A DNA stretch of 64,000 nucleotides from Hippophae tibetana (Eukaryota; Streptophyta; Magnoliopsida; Rosales; Elaeagnaceae): the NCBI GenBank assembly GCA_037013495.1, contig JAZDXN010000026.1, forward strand, positions 2,356,001-2,420,000, read 5' to 3'. The position numbers and the translations under genes are program-made. This document shows, piece after piece, positions 26,375 through 39,469 of the stretch (positions within the stretch are counted from its first letter, which is position 1; each line of letters begins with the position of its first letter). The notes beneath the pieces were generated by a model. It made no database searches and was not told where the DNA came from. It saw only the letters and a program-made list of their open reading frames with translations.

Positions 26375-28558
26375 TAGGGTTGTTGATTTATATTTCCAAT
26401 AAGTCTCTATTCTTCCAAAAAAATAAGAGAAGAGAAAAAGAAAGTGGATGTCGTTCACATTGTCAAAAACAACAAAACATTTGGTAAATATGAGTTACAA
26501 CTTTCAACGGAGATATCTTTTGACTCGGGTATCGAAACCACTATTATAATATATCAAATCGAAGCTCGTATCAAATTACACAATATGTTTTGGTCCCGAC
26601 CAGGAAAATCGTTTTTGTACCCAAATTACATCGTTTACATCACTTACCGAGTTTTTAAAGTTTTTGACGCAGCATTTTCATTTTCCTTACTTCTGGTTTA
26701 ATTCAATAGAGCTATAAAGAAGATATTGGCGCCGACCTAGGGTTGTTAATTTATATTTCCAATAAGTCTCTTTTCTTCAAAAAAAAAATAGGAGAAGAGA
26801 AAAAGAAAGAGGATGTCGTTCACATTTTCAAAAACAACAAAACATTTGGTAAATATAAGTTACAACTTTCAACGGAGATATCTTTTGACTCGGGTATCGA
26901 AACCACTATTATAATATATCAAATCGAAGCTCGTATCAAATTACACAAAATGTTTCGGTCCCGACCAGGAAAATCGTTTTTGTACCCAAATTACATCATT
27001 TACATCACTTATCGAGTGTTTAAAGTTTTTGACGCACCATTTTCATTTTTCTTACTTCTGGTTTTATTCAATATAGCTATACAGGAGATAATGGTTCCGA
27101 CCTAGGGTTGTTTATTTATATTTCCAATAAGTCACTTTTCTTCAAAAAAAAATAGGAGAAGAGAAAAAGAAAGAGGATGTCGTTCACATTTTCAAAAACA
27201 AAAAAAGATTTGGTAAATATAAGTTACAACTTTCAACGGAGATATCTTTTGACTCGGATATCGAAACCACTATTATAATATATCAACTTGAAGCTCATAT
27301 CAAATTACACAATATATTTGGTGTCGCCCAAGAAAATCGTTTTTGAACACAAATTACATCGTTTACATCACTTACCGAGTGTTTAAAGTTTTTGACGCGC
27401 CATTTTCATTTTTCTTACTTCTAGTTTAATTCAATAGAGCTATAAAGGAGATATTGGTGCCGACCTAGGGTTGTTAATTTATATTTCCAATAAGTCACTT
27501 TTCTTCAAAAAAAAAATAGGAGAAGAGAAAAAGAAAGAGGATGTCGTTCACATTTTCAAAAACAACAAAACATTTGGTAAATATGAGTTACAACTTTCAA
27601 CAGAGATATCTTTTGACTCGAGTATCGAAACCACTATTATAAAATATCAAATCGAAGCTCGTATCAAATTACACAATATGTTTTGGTCCCGACCAGGAAA
27701 ATCGTTTTTGTACCCAAATTACATCGTTTACATCACTTATCGAGTGTTTAAAGTTTTTGACGCACCATTTTCATTTTTCTTACTTCTGGTTTTATTCAAT
27801 ATAGCTATATAGGAGATAATGGTTCCGACCTAGGGTTGTTTATTTATATTTCCAATAAGTCACTTTTCTTCAAAAAAAAATAGGAGAAGAGAAAAAGAAA
27901 GAGCATGTCGTTCACATTTTCAAAAACAAAAAAAGATTTGGTAAATATAAGTTACAACTTTCAACGGAGATATCTTTTGACTCGGATATCGAAACCACTA
28001 TTATAATATATCAAATTGAAGCTCATATCAAATTACACAATATATTTGGTGTCGCCCAAGAAAATCGTTTTTGAACACAAATTACATCGTTTACATCACT
28101 TACCGAGTGTTTAAAGTTTTTGACGCGCCATTTTCATTTTTCTTACTTCTAGTTTAATTCAATAGAGCTATAAAGGAGATATTGGTACCGACCTAGGGTT
28201 GTTAATTTATATTTCCAATAAGTCACTTTTCTTCAAAAAAAAAATAGGAGAAGAGAAAAAGAAAGAGGATGTCGTTCACATTTTCAAAAACAACAAAACA
28301 TTTGGTAAATATGAGTTACAACTTTCAACAGAGATATCTTTTGACTCGAGTATCGAAACCACTATTATAATATATCAAATCGAAGCTCGTATCAAATTAC
28401 ACAATATGTTTTGGTCCCGACCAGGAAAATCGTTTTTGTACCCAAATTACATCATTTACATCACTTATCGAGTGTTTAAAGTTTTTGACGCACCATTTTC
28501 ATTTTTCTTACTTCTGGTTTTATTCAATATAGCTATACAGGAGATAATGGTTCCGACC

Positions 28559-29648
28559 TAGGGTTGTTTATTTATATTTCCAATAAGTCACTTTTCTTCA
28601 AAAAAAAATAGGAGAAGAGAAAAAGAAAGAGGATGTCGTTCACATTTTAAAAAACAAAAAAAGATTTGGTTAATATAAGTTACAACTTTCAACGGAGATA
28701 TCTTTTGACTCGCATATCGAAACCACTATTATAATATATCAAATTGAAGCTCATATCAAATTACACAATATATTTGGTGCCGCCCAAGAAAATCGTTTTT
28801 GAACACAAATTAAATCGTTTACATCACTTACCGAGTGTTTAAAGTTTTTGACGCACCATTTTCATTTTCCTTACTTCTGGTTTAATTCAATAGAGCTATA
28901 AAGGAGATATTGGTGCCGACCTAGGGTTGTTAATTTATATTTCCAATAAGTCTCTTTTCTTCAAAAAAAAATAGGAGAAGAGAAAAAGAAAGAGGATGTC
29001 GTTCACATTTTCAAAAACAATAAAACATTTGGTAAATATGAGTTACAACTTTCAACGGAGATATCTTTTGACTCGGGTATCGAAACCACTATTATAATAT
29101 ATCAAATCGAAGCTCGTATCAAATTACACAATATGTTTTGGTCCCAACCAGGAAAATTGTTTTTGTACCCAAATTACATCGTTTACATCACTTATCGAGT
29201 GTTTTAAGTTTTTGACGCACCATTTTCATTTTTCTTATTTCTGGTTGAATTCAATATAGCAATACAGGAGATATTGGTGCCGACCTAGGGTTGTTGATTT
29301 ATATTTCCAATAAGTCTCTATTCTTCAAAAAAAAATAAGAGAAGAGAAAAAGAAAGAGGATGTCGTTCACATTTTCAAAAATAACAAAAGATTTGGTAAA
29401 TATGAGTTACAACTTTCAACGGAGATATCTTTTAACTCGGGTATCGAAAAGACTATTATAATATATCAAATTGAAGCTCATATCAAATTACACAATATAT
29501 TTGGTGCCGTCCAAGAAAATCGTTTTTGAACACAAATTACATCGTTTACATCACTTACCGAGTGTTTAAAGTTTTTGACGCACCATTTTCATTTTCCTTA
29601 CTACTGGTTTAATTCAATAGAGCTATAAAGGAGATATTGGTGCCGACC
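28559..29648 (+). repeat. Three-monomer block, copy 2 (copied at 22374)
   Basis: This is the partner of 22374-23462. It keeps the same order of the three monomer types and the same rare marks. Private changes include TTGGTTAATATAAG, CTCGCATATCG and GTGTTTTAAG. It lies within zone 3 and shows that blocks moved or were duplicated across at least 6 kb. Confidence 0.85.
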
Positions 29649-31465
29649 TAGGGTTGTTAATTTATATTTCCAATAAGTCTCTTTTCTTCAAAAAAAAATA
29701 AGAGAATAGAAAAAGAAAGAGGATGTCGTTCACATTTTCAAAAACAACAAAACATTTGGTAAATATGAGTTACAACTTTCAACAGAGATATCTTTTGACT
29801 CGAGTATCGAAACCACTATTATAAAATATCAAATCGAAGCTCGTATCAAATTACACAATATGTTTTGGTCCCGACCAGGAAAATCGTTTTTGTACCCAAA
29901 TTACATCGTTTACATCACTTATCGAGTGTTTAAAGTTTTTGACGCACCATTTTCATTTTTCTTACTTCTGGTTTTATTCAATATAGCTATATAGGAGATA
30001 ATGGTTCCGACCTAGGGTTGTTTATTTATATTTCCAATAAGTCACTTTTCTTCAAAAAAAATAGGAGAAGAGAAAAAGAAAGAGCATGTCGTTCACATTT
30101 TCAAAAACAAAAAAAGATTTGGTAAATATAAGTTACAACTTTCAACGGAGATATCTTTTGACTCGGATATCGAAACCACTATTATAATATATCAAATTGA
30201 AGCTCATATCAAATTACACAATATATTTGGTGTCGCCCAAGAAAATCGTTTTTGAACACAAATTACATCGTTTACATCACTTACCGAGTGTTTAAAGTTT
30301 TTGACGCGCCATTTTCATTTTTCTTACTTCTAGTTTAATTCAATAGAGCTATAAAGGAGATATTGGTACCGACCTAGGGTTGTTAATTTATATTTCCAAT
30401 AAGTCACTTTTCTTCAAAAAAAAAATAGGAGAAGAGAAAAAGAAAGAGGATGTCGTTCACATTTTCAAAAACAACAAAACATTTGGTAAATATGAGTTAC
30501 AACTTTCAACAGAGATATCTTTTGACTCGGGTATCGAAACCACTATTATAATATATCAAATTGAAGCTCGTATCAAATTACACAATATATTTGGTGCCGC
30601 CCAGAAAATTGTTTTTGTACAAAAATTACATCGTTTACATCACTTACCAAGTGTTTAAAGTTTTTGACGCACCATTTTCATTTTTCTAATTTCTGGTTTA
30701 ATTCAATAGAGCAATACAGGAGATATTGGTGCCGACCTAGGGTTGTTAATTTATATTTCCAATAAGTCTCTATTCTTCCAAAAAAATAAGAGAAGAGAAA
30801 AAGAAAGAGGATGTCGTTCACATTTTCAAAAACAACAAAAGATTTGGTAAATATGAGTTACAACTTTCAACAGAGATATCTTTTGACTCGGGTATCGAAA
30901 CCACTATTATAAAATATCAAATCGAAGCTCGTATCAAATTACACAATATGTTTTGGTCCTGACCAGGAAAATCGTTTTTGTACCCAAATTACATCGTTTA
31001 CATCACTTATCGAGTGTTTAAAGTTTTTGACGCACCATTTTCATTTTCCTTACTTCTGGTTTAATTCAATAGAGCTATAAAGAAGATATTTTTGCCGACC
31101 TAGGGTTGTTAATTTATATTTCCAATAAGTCTCTTTTCTTCAAAAAAAAAATAGGAGAAGAGAAAAAGAAAGAGGATGTCGTTCACATTTTCAAAAACAA
31201 CAAAACATTTGGTAAATATAAGTTACAACTTTCAACGGAGATATCTTTTGACTCGGGTATCGAAACCACTATTATAATATATCAAATCGAAGCTCGTATC
31301 AAATTACACAAAATGTTTTGGTCTCGACCAGGAAAATCGTTTTTGTACCCAAATTACATCATTTACATCACTTATCGAGTGTTTAAAGTTTTTGACGCAC
31401 CATTTTCATTTTTCTTACTTCTGGTTTTATTCAATATAGCTATACAGGAGATAATGGTTCCGACC

Positions 31466-32920
31466 TAGGGTTGTTTATTTATATTTCCAATAAGTCACTT
31501 TTCTTCAAAAAAAAATAGGAGAAGAGAAAAAGAAAGAGCATGTCGTTCACATTTTCAAAAACAAAAAAAGATTTGGTAAATATAAGTTACAACTTTCAAC
31601 GGAGATATCTTTTGACTCGGGTATCGAAACCACTATTATAATATATCAAATTGAAGCTCGTATCAAATTACACAATATTTTTTGGTCCCGCACAACAAAA
31701 TCGTTTTTCTACACAAATTACATCGTTTACATCACTTATCGAGTGTTTAATGTTTTTGACGCACCATTTTCCTTCTTCTTACTTTTGGTTTAATTCAATA
31801 GAGCTATACACGAGATATTGGTGCCGACCTAGGGGTGTTGATTTATATTTCCAATAAGTCTCTATTCTTCCAAAAAAATAAGAGAAGAGAAAAAGAAAGT
31901 GGATGTCGTTCACATTTTCAAAAACAACAAAACATTTGGTAAATATAAGTTACAACTTTCAACGGAGATATCTTTTGACTCGGGTATCGAAACCACTATT
32001 ATAATATATCAAATCGAAGCTCGTATCAAATTACACAATATGTTTTGGTCCTGACCAGGAAAATCGTTTTTGTACCCAAATTACATCGTTTACATCACTT
32101 ATCGAGTGTTTAAAGTTTTTGACGCACCATTTTCATTTTCCTTACTTCTGGTTTAATTCAATAGAGCTATAAAGAAGATATTTTTGCCGACCTAGGGTTG
32201 TTAATTTATATTTCCAATAAGTCTCTTTTCTTCAAAAAAAAAATAGGAGAAGAGAAAAAGAAAGAGGATGTCGTTCACATTTTCAAAAACAACAAAACAT
32301 TTGGTAAATATAAGTTACAACTTTCAACGGAGATATCTTTTGACTCGGGTATCGAAACCACTATTATAATATATCAAATCGAAGCTCGTATCAAATTACA
32401 CAAAATGTTTTGGTCTCGACCAGGAAAATCGTTTTTGTACCCAAATTACATCATTTACATCACTTATCGAGTGTTTAAAGTTTTTGACGCACCATTTTCA
32501 TTTTTCTTACTTCTGGTTTTATTCAATATAGCTATACATGAGATAATGGTTCCGACCTAGGGTTGTTTATTTATATTTCCAATAAGTCACTTTTCTTCAA
32601 AAAAAAATAGGAGAAGAGAAAAAGAAAGAGGATGTCGTTCACATTTTAAAAAACAAAAAAAGATTTGGTAAATATAAGTTACAACTTTCAACGGAGATAT
32701 CTTTTGACTCGGATATCGAAACCACTATTATAATATATCAAATTGAAGCTCATATCAAATTACACAATATATTTGGTGCCACCCAAGAAAATCGTTTTTG
32801 AACACAAATTACATCGTTTACATCACTTACCGAGTGTTTAAAGTTTTTGACGCACCATTTTCATTTTCCGTACTTCTGGTTTAATTCAATAGAGCTATAA
32901 AGGAGATATTGGTGCCGACC
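31466..32920 (+). repeat. Four-monomer block, copy 1 (offset exactly 1,820 bp)
   Basis: Monomers 31466, 31830, 32193 and 32558 recur at 33286, 33650, 34013 and 34378. All four boundaries are shifted by exactly 1,820 bp, so the copies have no net length difference. Shared rare marks are CACAA(C/T)AAAATCG, GGTCCTGACCAGG, GAAGATATTTTTGCCGACC, CACAAAATGTTTTGGTCTCG, CACATTTTAAAAAAC and TTTTCCGTACTTC. I saw only a handful of point differences by eye. Confidence 0.9.
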
Positions 32921-33285
32921 TAGGGTTGTTAATTTATATTTCCAATAAGTCTCTTTTCTTCAAAAAAAAAATAAGAGAAGAGAAAAAGAAAGAGGATGTC
33001 GTTCACATTTTCAAAAACAACAAAAGATTTGGTAAATATGAGTTACAACTTTCAACAGAGATATCTTTTGACTCGGGTATCGAAACCACTATTATAAAAT
33101 ATCAAATCGAAGCTCGTATCAAATTACACAATATGTTTTGGTCCCGACCAGGAAAATCGTTTTTGTACCCAAATTACATCGTTTACATCACTTATCGAGT
33201 GTTTAAAGTTTTTGACGCACCATTTTCATTTTTCTTACTTCTGGTTTTATTCAATATAGCTATATAGGAGATAATGGTTCCGACC

Positions 33286-34740
33286 TAGGGTTGTTTATTT
33301 ATATTTCCAATAAGTCACTTTTCTTCAAAAAAAAATAGGAGAAGAGAAAAAGAAAGAGCATGTCGTTCACATTTTCAAAAACAAAAAAAGATTTGGTAAA
33401 TATAAGTTACAACTTTCAACGGAGATATCTTTTGACTCGGGTATCGAAACCACTATTATAATATATCAAATTGAAGCTAGTATCAAATTACACAATATTT
33501 TTTGGTCCCGCACAATAAAATCGTTTTTCTACACAAATTACATCGTTTACATCACTTATCGAGTGTTTAATGTTTTTGACGCACCATTTTCCTTCTTCTT
33601 ACTTTTGGTTTAATTCAATAGAGCTATACACGAGATATTGGTGCCGACCTAGGGTTGTTGATTTATATTTCCAATAAGTCTCTATTCTTCCAAAAAAATA
33701 AGAGAAGAGAAAAAGAAAGTGGATGTCGTTCACATTGTCAAAAACAACAAAACATTTGGTAAATATAAGTTACAACTTTCAACGGAGATATCTTTTGACT
33801 CGGGTATCGAAACCACTATTATAATATATCAAATCGAAGCTCGTATCAAATTACACAATATGTTTTGGTCCTGACCAGGAAAATCGTTTTTGTACCCAAA
33901 TTACATCGTTTACATCACTTATCGAGTGTTTAAAGTTTTTGACGCACCATTTTCATTTTCCTTACTTCTGGTTTAATTCAATAGAGCTATAAAGAAGATA
34001 TTTTTGCCGACCTAGGGTTGTTAATTTATATTTCCAATAAGTCTCTTTTCTTCAAAAAAAAAATAGGAGAAGAGAAAAAGAAAGAGGATGTCGTTCACAT
34101 TTTCAAAAACAACAAAACATTTGGTAAATATAAGTTACAACTTTCAACGGAGATATCTTTTGACTCGGGTATCGAAACCACTATTATAATATATCAAATC
34201 GAAGCTCGTATCAAATTACACAAAATGTTTTGGTCTCGACCAGGAAAATCGTTTTTGTACCCAAATTACATCATTTACATCACTTATCGAGTGTTTAAAG
34301 TTTTTGACGCACCATTTTCATTTTTCTTACTTCTGGTTTTATTCAATATAGCTATACAGGAGATAATGGTTCCGACCTAGGGTTGTTTATTTATATTTCT
34401 AATAAGTCACTTTTCTTCAAAAAAAAATAGGAGAAGAGAAAAAGAAAGAGGATGTCGTTCACATTTTAAAAAACAAAAAAAGATTTGGTAAATATAAGTT
34501 ACAACTTTCAACGGAGATATCTTTTGACTCGGATATCGAAACCACTATTATAATATATCAAATTGAAGCTCATATCAAATTACACAATATATTTGGTGCC
34601 GCCCAAGAAAATCGTTTTTGAACACAAATTACATCGTTTACATCACTTACCGAGTGTTTAAAGTTTTTGACGCACCATTTTCATTTTCCGTACTTCTGGT
34701 TTAATTCAATAGAGCTATAAAGGAGATATTGGTGCCGACC
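33286..34740 (+). repeat. Four-monomer block, copy 2 (offset exactly 1,820 bp)
   Basis: This is the partner of 31466-32920, separated from it by one D2-like monomer at 32921. Noticed differences include GAAGCTAGTATC, ATTGTCAAAAAC instead of ATTTTCAAAAAC in the second monomer, ACAGGAGATAATGG instead of ACATGAGATAATGG, and GGTGCCGCCC instead of GGTGCCACCC. The near-identity implies one of the youngest duplications in the window. Confidence 0.9.
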
Positions 34741-35105
34741 TAGGGTTGTTAATTTATATTTCCAATAAGTCTCTTTTCTTCAAAAAAAAAATAGGAGAAG
34801 AGAAAAAGAAAGAGGATGTCGTTCACATTTTCAAAAACAACAAAACATTTGGTAAATATAAGTTACAACTTTCAACGGAGATATCTTTTGACTCGGGTAT
34901 CGAAACCACTATTATAATATATCAAATCGAAGCTCGTATCAAATTACACAATATGTTTTGGTCCCGACCGGGAAAATTGTTTTTGTACCCAAATTACATC
35001 GTTTACATCACTTATCGAGTGTTTAAAGTTTTTGACGCACCATTTTCATTTTTCTTATTTCTGGTTTAATTCAATAGAGCAATAAAGGAGATATTGGTGC
35101 CGACC
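34741..35105 (+). repeat. Representative monomer with internal landmarks
   Basis: This is a near-typical copy, counted from the T of TAGGG. A run of ten A lies at 34782-34791. A purine tract broken by one T spans 34782-34816. The 8-bp palindrome AGATATCT (with an EcoRV site) is at 34879-34886. A CENP-B-box-like stretch is at 34882-34898. A sequence whose complement resembles a tRNA B box is at 34896-34906. The 10-bp palindrome TATTATAATA is at 34910-34919. A first GC-rich island, GGTCCCGACC, is at 34960-34969. A second, GGTGCCGACCTAGG, begins at 35096 and crosses into the next copy. A pyrimidine-rich stretch lies near the 3' end at about 35042-35062. No gene is inferred here. Confidence 0.9.
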
Positions 35106-35468
35106 TAGGGTTGTTGATTTATATTTCCAATAAGTCTCTATTCTTCAAAAAAAAATAAGAGAAGAGAAAAAGAAAGAGGATGTCGTTCACATTTTCAAAA
35201 ACAACAAAACATTTGGTAAATATGAGTTACAACTTTCAACAGAGATATCTTTTGACTCGGGTATCGAAACCACTATTATAATATATCAAATTGAAGCTCA
35301 TATCAAATTACACAATATATTTGGTGCCGCCCAAGAAAATCGTTTTTGTACACAAATTACATCGTTTACATCACTTACCGAGTGTTTAAAGTTTTTGACG
35401 CACCATTTTCATTTTTCTTATTTCTGTTTTAATTCAATAGAGAAATACAGGACATATTGGTGCCGACC

Positions 35469-36560
35469 TAGGGTTGTTGATATATATTTCTAATAAGTCT
35501 CTATTCTTCAAAAAAAAATAAGAGAAGAGAAAAATAAAGAGGATGTTGTTCACATTTTCAAAAACAACAAAACATTTGGTAAATATGAGTTACAACTTTC
35601 AATGGAGATATCTTTTGACACGGGTATCGAAACCACTATTATAATATATCAAATTGAAGCTCGTATCAAATTACACAATATATTTTGGTCCCGCCCAGGA
35701 AAATCATTTTGGTACCCAAATTACATCGTTTACATCACTTACCGAGTGTTTAAAGTTTTTGACGCACCATTTTCATTTTCTTTACTTCTGGTTTAATTCA
35801 ATAGAGCTATACAGGATATATTGGTGCCGACCTAGGGTTGTTGATTTATATTTCCAATAAGTCTCTATTCTTCAAAAAAAAAATAAGAGAGGAGAAAATG
35901 AAAGAGGATGTCGTTCACATTTTCAAAAACAAAAAAAGATTTGGTAAATATAAGTTACAACTTTCAACGGAGATATCTTTTGACTCGGGTATCGAAACCA
36001 CTATTATAATATATCAAATTGAAGCTCGTATCAAATTACACAATTTTTTTTGGTCCCGCCCAATTAAATCGTTTTTCTACACAAATTACATCGTTTACAT
36101 CACTTATCGAGTGTTTAATGTTTTTGACGCACCATTTTCCTTCTTCTTACTTTTGGTTTAATTCAATAGAGCTATACACGAGATATTGGTGCCGACCTAG
36201 GGTTGTTGATTTATATTTCCAATTAGTCTCTATTCTTCCAAAAAAATAAGAGAAGAGAAAAAGAAAGTGGATGTCGTTCACATTGTCAAAAACAACAAAA
36301 CATTTGGTAAATATGAGTTACAACTTTCAATGGACATATCTTTTGACACGGGTATCAAAACCACTATTATAATATATCAAATCGAAGCTCGTATCAAATT
36401 ACACAATATGTTTTGGTCCCGACCAGGAAAATCATTTTTGTACACAAATTATATTGTTTACATCACTTACCGAGTTTTTAATGTTTTTGACGCACCATTT
36501 TCATTTTCCTTACTTCTGGTTTAATTCAATAGAGCTATAAAGGAGATATTGGTGCCGACC
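35469..36560 (+). repeat. Cassette D lacking D2 (three monomers)
   Basis: D1 (35469) is followed directly by a D3-tailed monomer (35833) and then D4 (36198). D2 is missing. The 35833 monomer begins with a TTGATTTAT and TCTCTATTCTTC head but ends like D3 (CAATTAAATCGTTTTTCTACAC), so it looks like a head-tail recombinant. The D1 and preceding monomers match 44201-45290 at offsets of 9,457-9,460 bp. Confidence 0.75.
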
Positions 36561-39469
36561 TAGGGTTGTTAATTTATATTTCCAATAAGTCTCTTTTCTT
36601 CAAAAAAAAATAGGAGAAGAGAAAAAGAAAGAGGATGTCGTTCACATTTTCAAAAACAATAAAACATTTGGTAAATATGAGTTACAACTTTCAATTGAGA
36701 TATCTTTTGACTCGGGTATCGAAACCACTATTATAATATATCAAATCGAAGCTCGTATCAAATAACACAATATGTTTTGGTCCCAACCAGGAAAATCGTT
36801 TTTGTACCCAAATTACATCGTTTACATCACTTATCGAGTGTTTAAAGTTTTTGACGCACCATTTTCATTCTTCTTACTTTTGGTTTAATTCAATAGAGCT
36901 ATACAGGATATATTGGTGCCGACCTAGGGTTGTTGATTTATATTTCCAATAAGTCTCTATTCTTCAAAATAAAATAAGAGAACAGAAAAAGAAATAGGAT
37001 GTCGTTCACCTTTTCAAAAACAACAAAAAATTTGGTAAATATAAGTTACAACTTTCAACGGAGATATCTTTTGACTCGGGTATCGAAACCACTATTATAA
37101 TATATCCAATCGAAGCTCGTATCAAATTACACAATATGTTTTGAAGCCAAATAGGAAAATCGTTTTTGTACCCAAATTACATCGTTTACATCACTTATCG
37201 AGTGTTTAAAGTTTTTGATGCACCATTTTCATTCTTCTTACTTCTGGTTTAATTCAATAGAGCTATACAGAAGATATTGGTGCCGACCTAGGGTTGTTGA
37301 TTTATATTTCCAATAAGTCTCTATTCTTCAAAAAAAAAATAAGAGAAGAGAAAAAGAAAGAGAATGTCGTTCACATTTTCAAAAATAACAAAAGATTTGG
37401 TAAATATGAGTTACAACTTTCAACGGAGATATCTTGTAACTCGGATATCGAAACCACTATTATAATATATCAAATTGAAGCTCATATCAAATTACACAAT
37501 ATATTTGGTGCCGCCCAAGAAAATCGTTTTTGTACACAAATTACATCGTTTACATCACTTACCGAGTGTTTAAAGTTTTCGACGCACCATTTTCATTTTT
37601 CTTACTTCTAGTTTAATTCAATAGAGCTATATAGGAGATATTGGTGTCGACCTAGGGTTGTTGATTTATATTTCCAATAAGTCTCTATTCTTCCAAAAAA
37701 ATAAGAGAAGGGAAAAAGAAAGAGGAAGTCGTTCACATTTTCAAAAACAAAAAAACATTTGGTAAATATGAGTTACAAATTTCAATGGAGATATCTTTTG
37801 ACACGGGTATCGAAACCACTATTATAATATAACAAATCGAAGCTCGTATCAAATTACACAATATGTTTTGGTCCCGACCGGGAAAATCATTTTTGTACCC
37901 AAATTATATCGTTTACATCACTTACCGAGTTTTTAAAGTTGGTGACGCACCATTTTCATTTTCCTTACTTCTGGTTTAATTCAATAGAGCTATAAAGAAG
38001 ATATTGGTGCCGACCTAGGGTTGTTAATTTATATTTCCAATAATTCTCTTTTCTTCAAAAAAAATAGGAGAAGAGAAAAAGAAAGAGGATGTCGTTCACA
38101 TTTTCAAAAACAACAAAACATTTGGTAAATATGAGTTACAAATTTCAATGGAGATAACTTTTGACTCGGGTATCCAAACCACTATTATAATATATCAAGT
38201 TGAAGCTCGTATCAAATTACACAATATTTTTTGGTGCCGCCCAAGAAAATCGTTTTTGTACACAAATTACATCGTTTACATCACTTATCGAGTGTTTAAA
38301 GTTTTTGACGCACCATTTTCATTTTTCTTACTTCTGGTTTAATTCTATAGAGCTATAAAGGAGATAATGGTGCCGACCTAGGGTTGTTAAATTATTTTTC
38401 CAATAAGTATCTATTCTTCCAAAAAAATAAGAGAAGAGAAAAAGAAAGAGGATGTCGTTCACATTTTCAAAAATAACAAAAGAGTTGGTAAATATAAGTT
38501 ACAACTTTCAACGAAGATATCTTTTGACTCGGGTATCGAAACCACTATTATAATATATCAAATCGAAGCTCGTATCAAATTACACAATATGTTTTGGTCC
38601 CGACTAGGAAAATCGTTTTTGTTCCCAAATTACATTGTTTACATCACTTATCGAGTGTTTAAAGTTTTTGACGCACCATTTTCATTTTTCTTATTTCTGG
38701 TTGAATTCAATAGAGCAATACAGGAGATATTGGTGCCGACCTAGGGTTGTTGATTTATATTTCCAATAAGTCTCTATTCTTCAAAAAAAAAATAAGAGAA
38801 GAGAAAAAGAAAGAGGATGTCGTTCAAATTTTCAAAAATAACAAAAGAGTTGGTAAATATGATTTACAACTTTCAACGGAGATATCTTTTAACTCGACTA
38901 TCGAAACCACTATTATAATATATCAAATTGAAGCTCATATCAAATTACACAATATTATTTGGTGCCGCTTAAGAAAATCGTTTTTGTACAGAAATTACAT
39001 CGTTTACATCACTTATCGAGTGTTTAAAGTTTTTGACGCACCATTTTCATTTTTCTTACTTCTGGTTTAATTCTATAGAGCTATAAAGGAGATAATGGTG
39101 CCGACCTAGGGTTGTTAAATTATTTTTTCAATAAGTATCTATTCTTCCAAAAAAATAAGAGAAGAGAAAAAGAAAGAGGATGTCGTTCACATTTTCAAAA
39201 ACAACAAAAAATTTGGTAAATATAAGTTACAACTTTCAATGAAGATATCTTTTGACTCGGGTATCGAAACCACTATTATAATATATCAAATCGAAGCTCG
39301 TATAAAATTACACAATATGTTTTGGTCCCGCCCAAGAAAATCGTTTTTGTACACAAATTACATCGTTTATATCACTTACCGAGTGTTTAAAGTTTTTGAC
39401 GCACCATTTTCATTTTTCTTATTTCTGTTTTAATTCAATAGAGCAATACAGGAGATATTGGTGCCGACC

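Larger units (their letters stand above)
24921..36560 (+). repeat. Array zone 3: shuffled cassettes
   Basis: Boundaries are at 24921, 25286, 25649, 26012, 26375, 26738, 27103, 27466, 27831, 28194, 28559, 28922, 29286, 29649, 30013, 30375, 30738, 31101, 31466, 31830, 32193, 32558, 32921, 33286, 33650, 34013, 34378, 34741, 35106, 35469, 35833 and 36198. A few monomer types recur in different local orders: one with AAAATATCAAATCG, one with GAGCATGTCG and CCCAATAAAATCG or CACAATAAAATCG, one with GTGGATGTCG plus ATTGTCAAAAAC, and one with CACAAAATGTTT. The mark GGTACCGACC links 28194 and 30375 (2,181 bp, six monomers). Confidence 0.88.

Noticed and set aside
34896-34906. tRNA or SINE B box on the - strand (GTTTCGATACC, 10 of 11 positions of GGTTCGANNCC)
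   Set aside because: No A box is found at a suitable distance upstream on the - strand, no tRNA fold is seen, and there is no terminal T-run arrangement. The match is probably chance.
34879-34919. Palindromes AGATATCT and TATTATAATA as regulatory operators or a TATA promoter
   Set aside because: Both are short and AT-rich, expected by chance in this composition, and there is no gene downstream for them to control.
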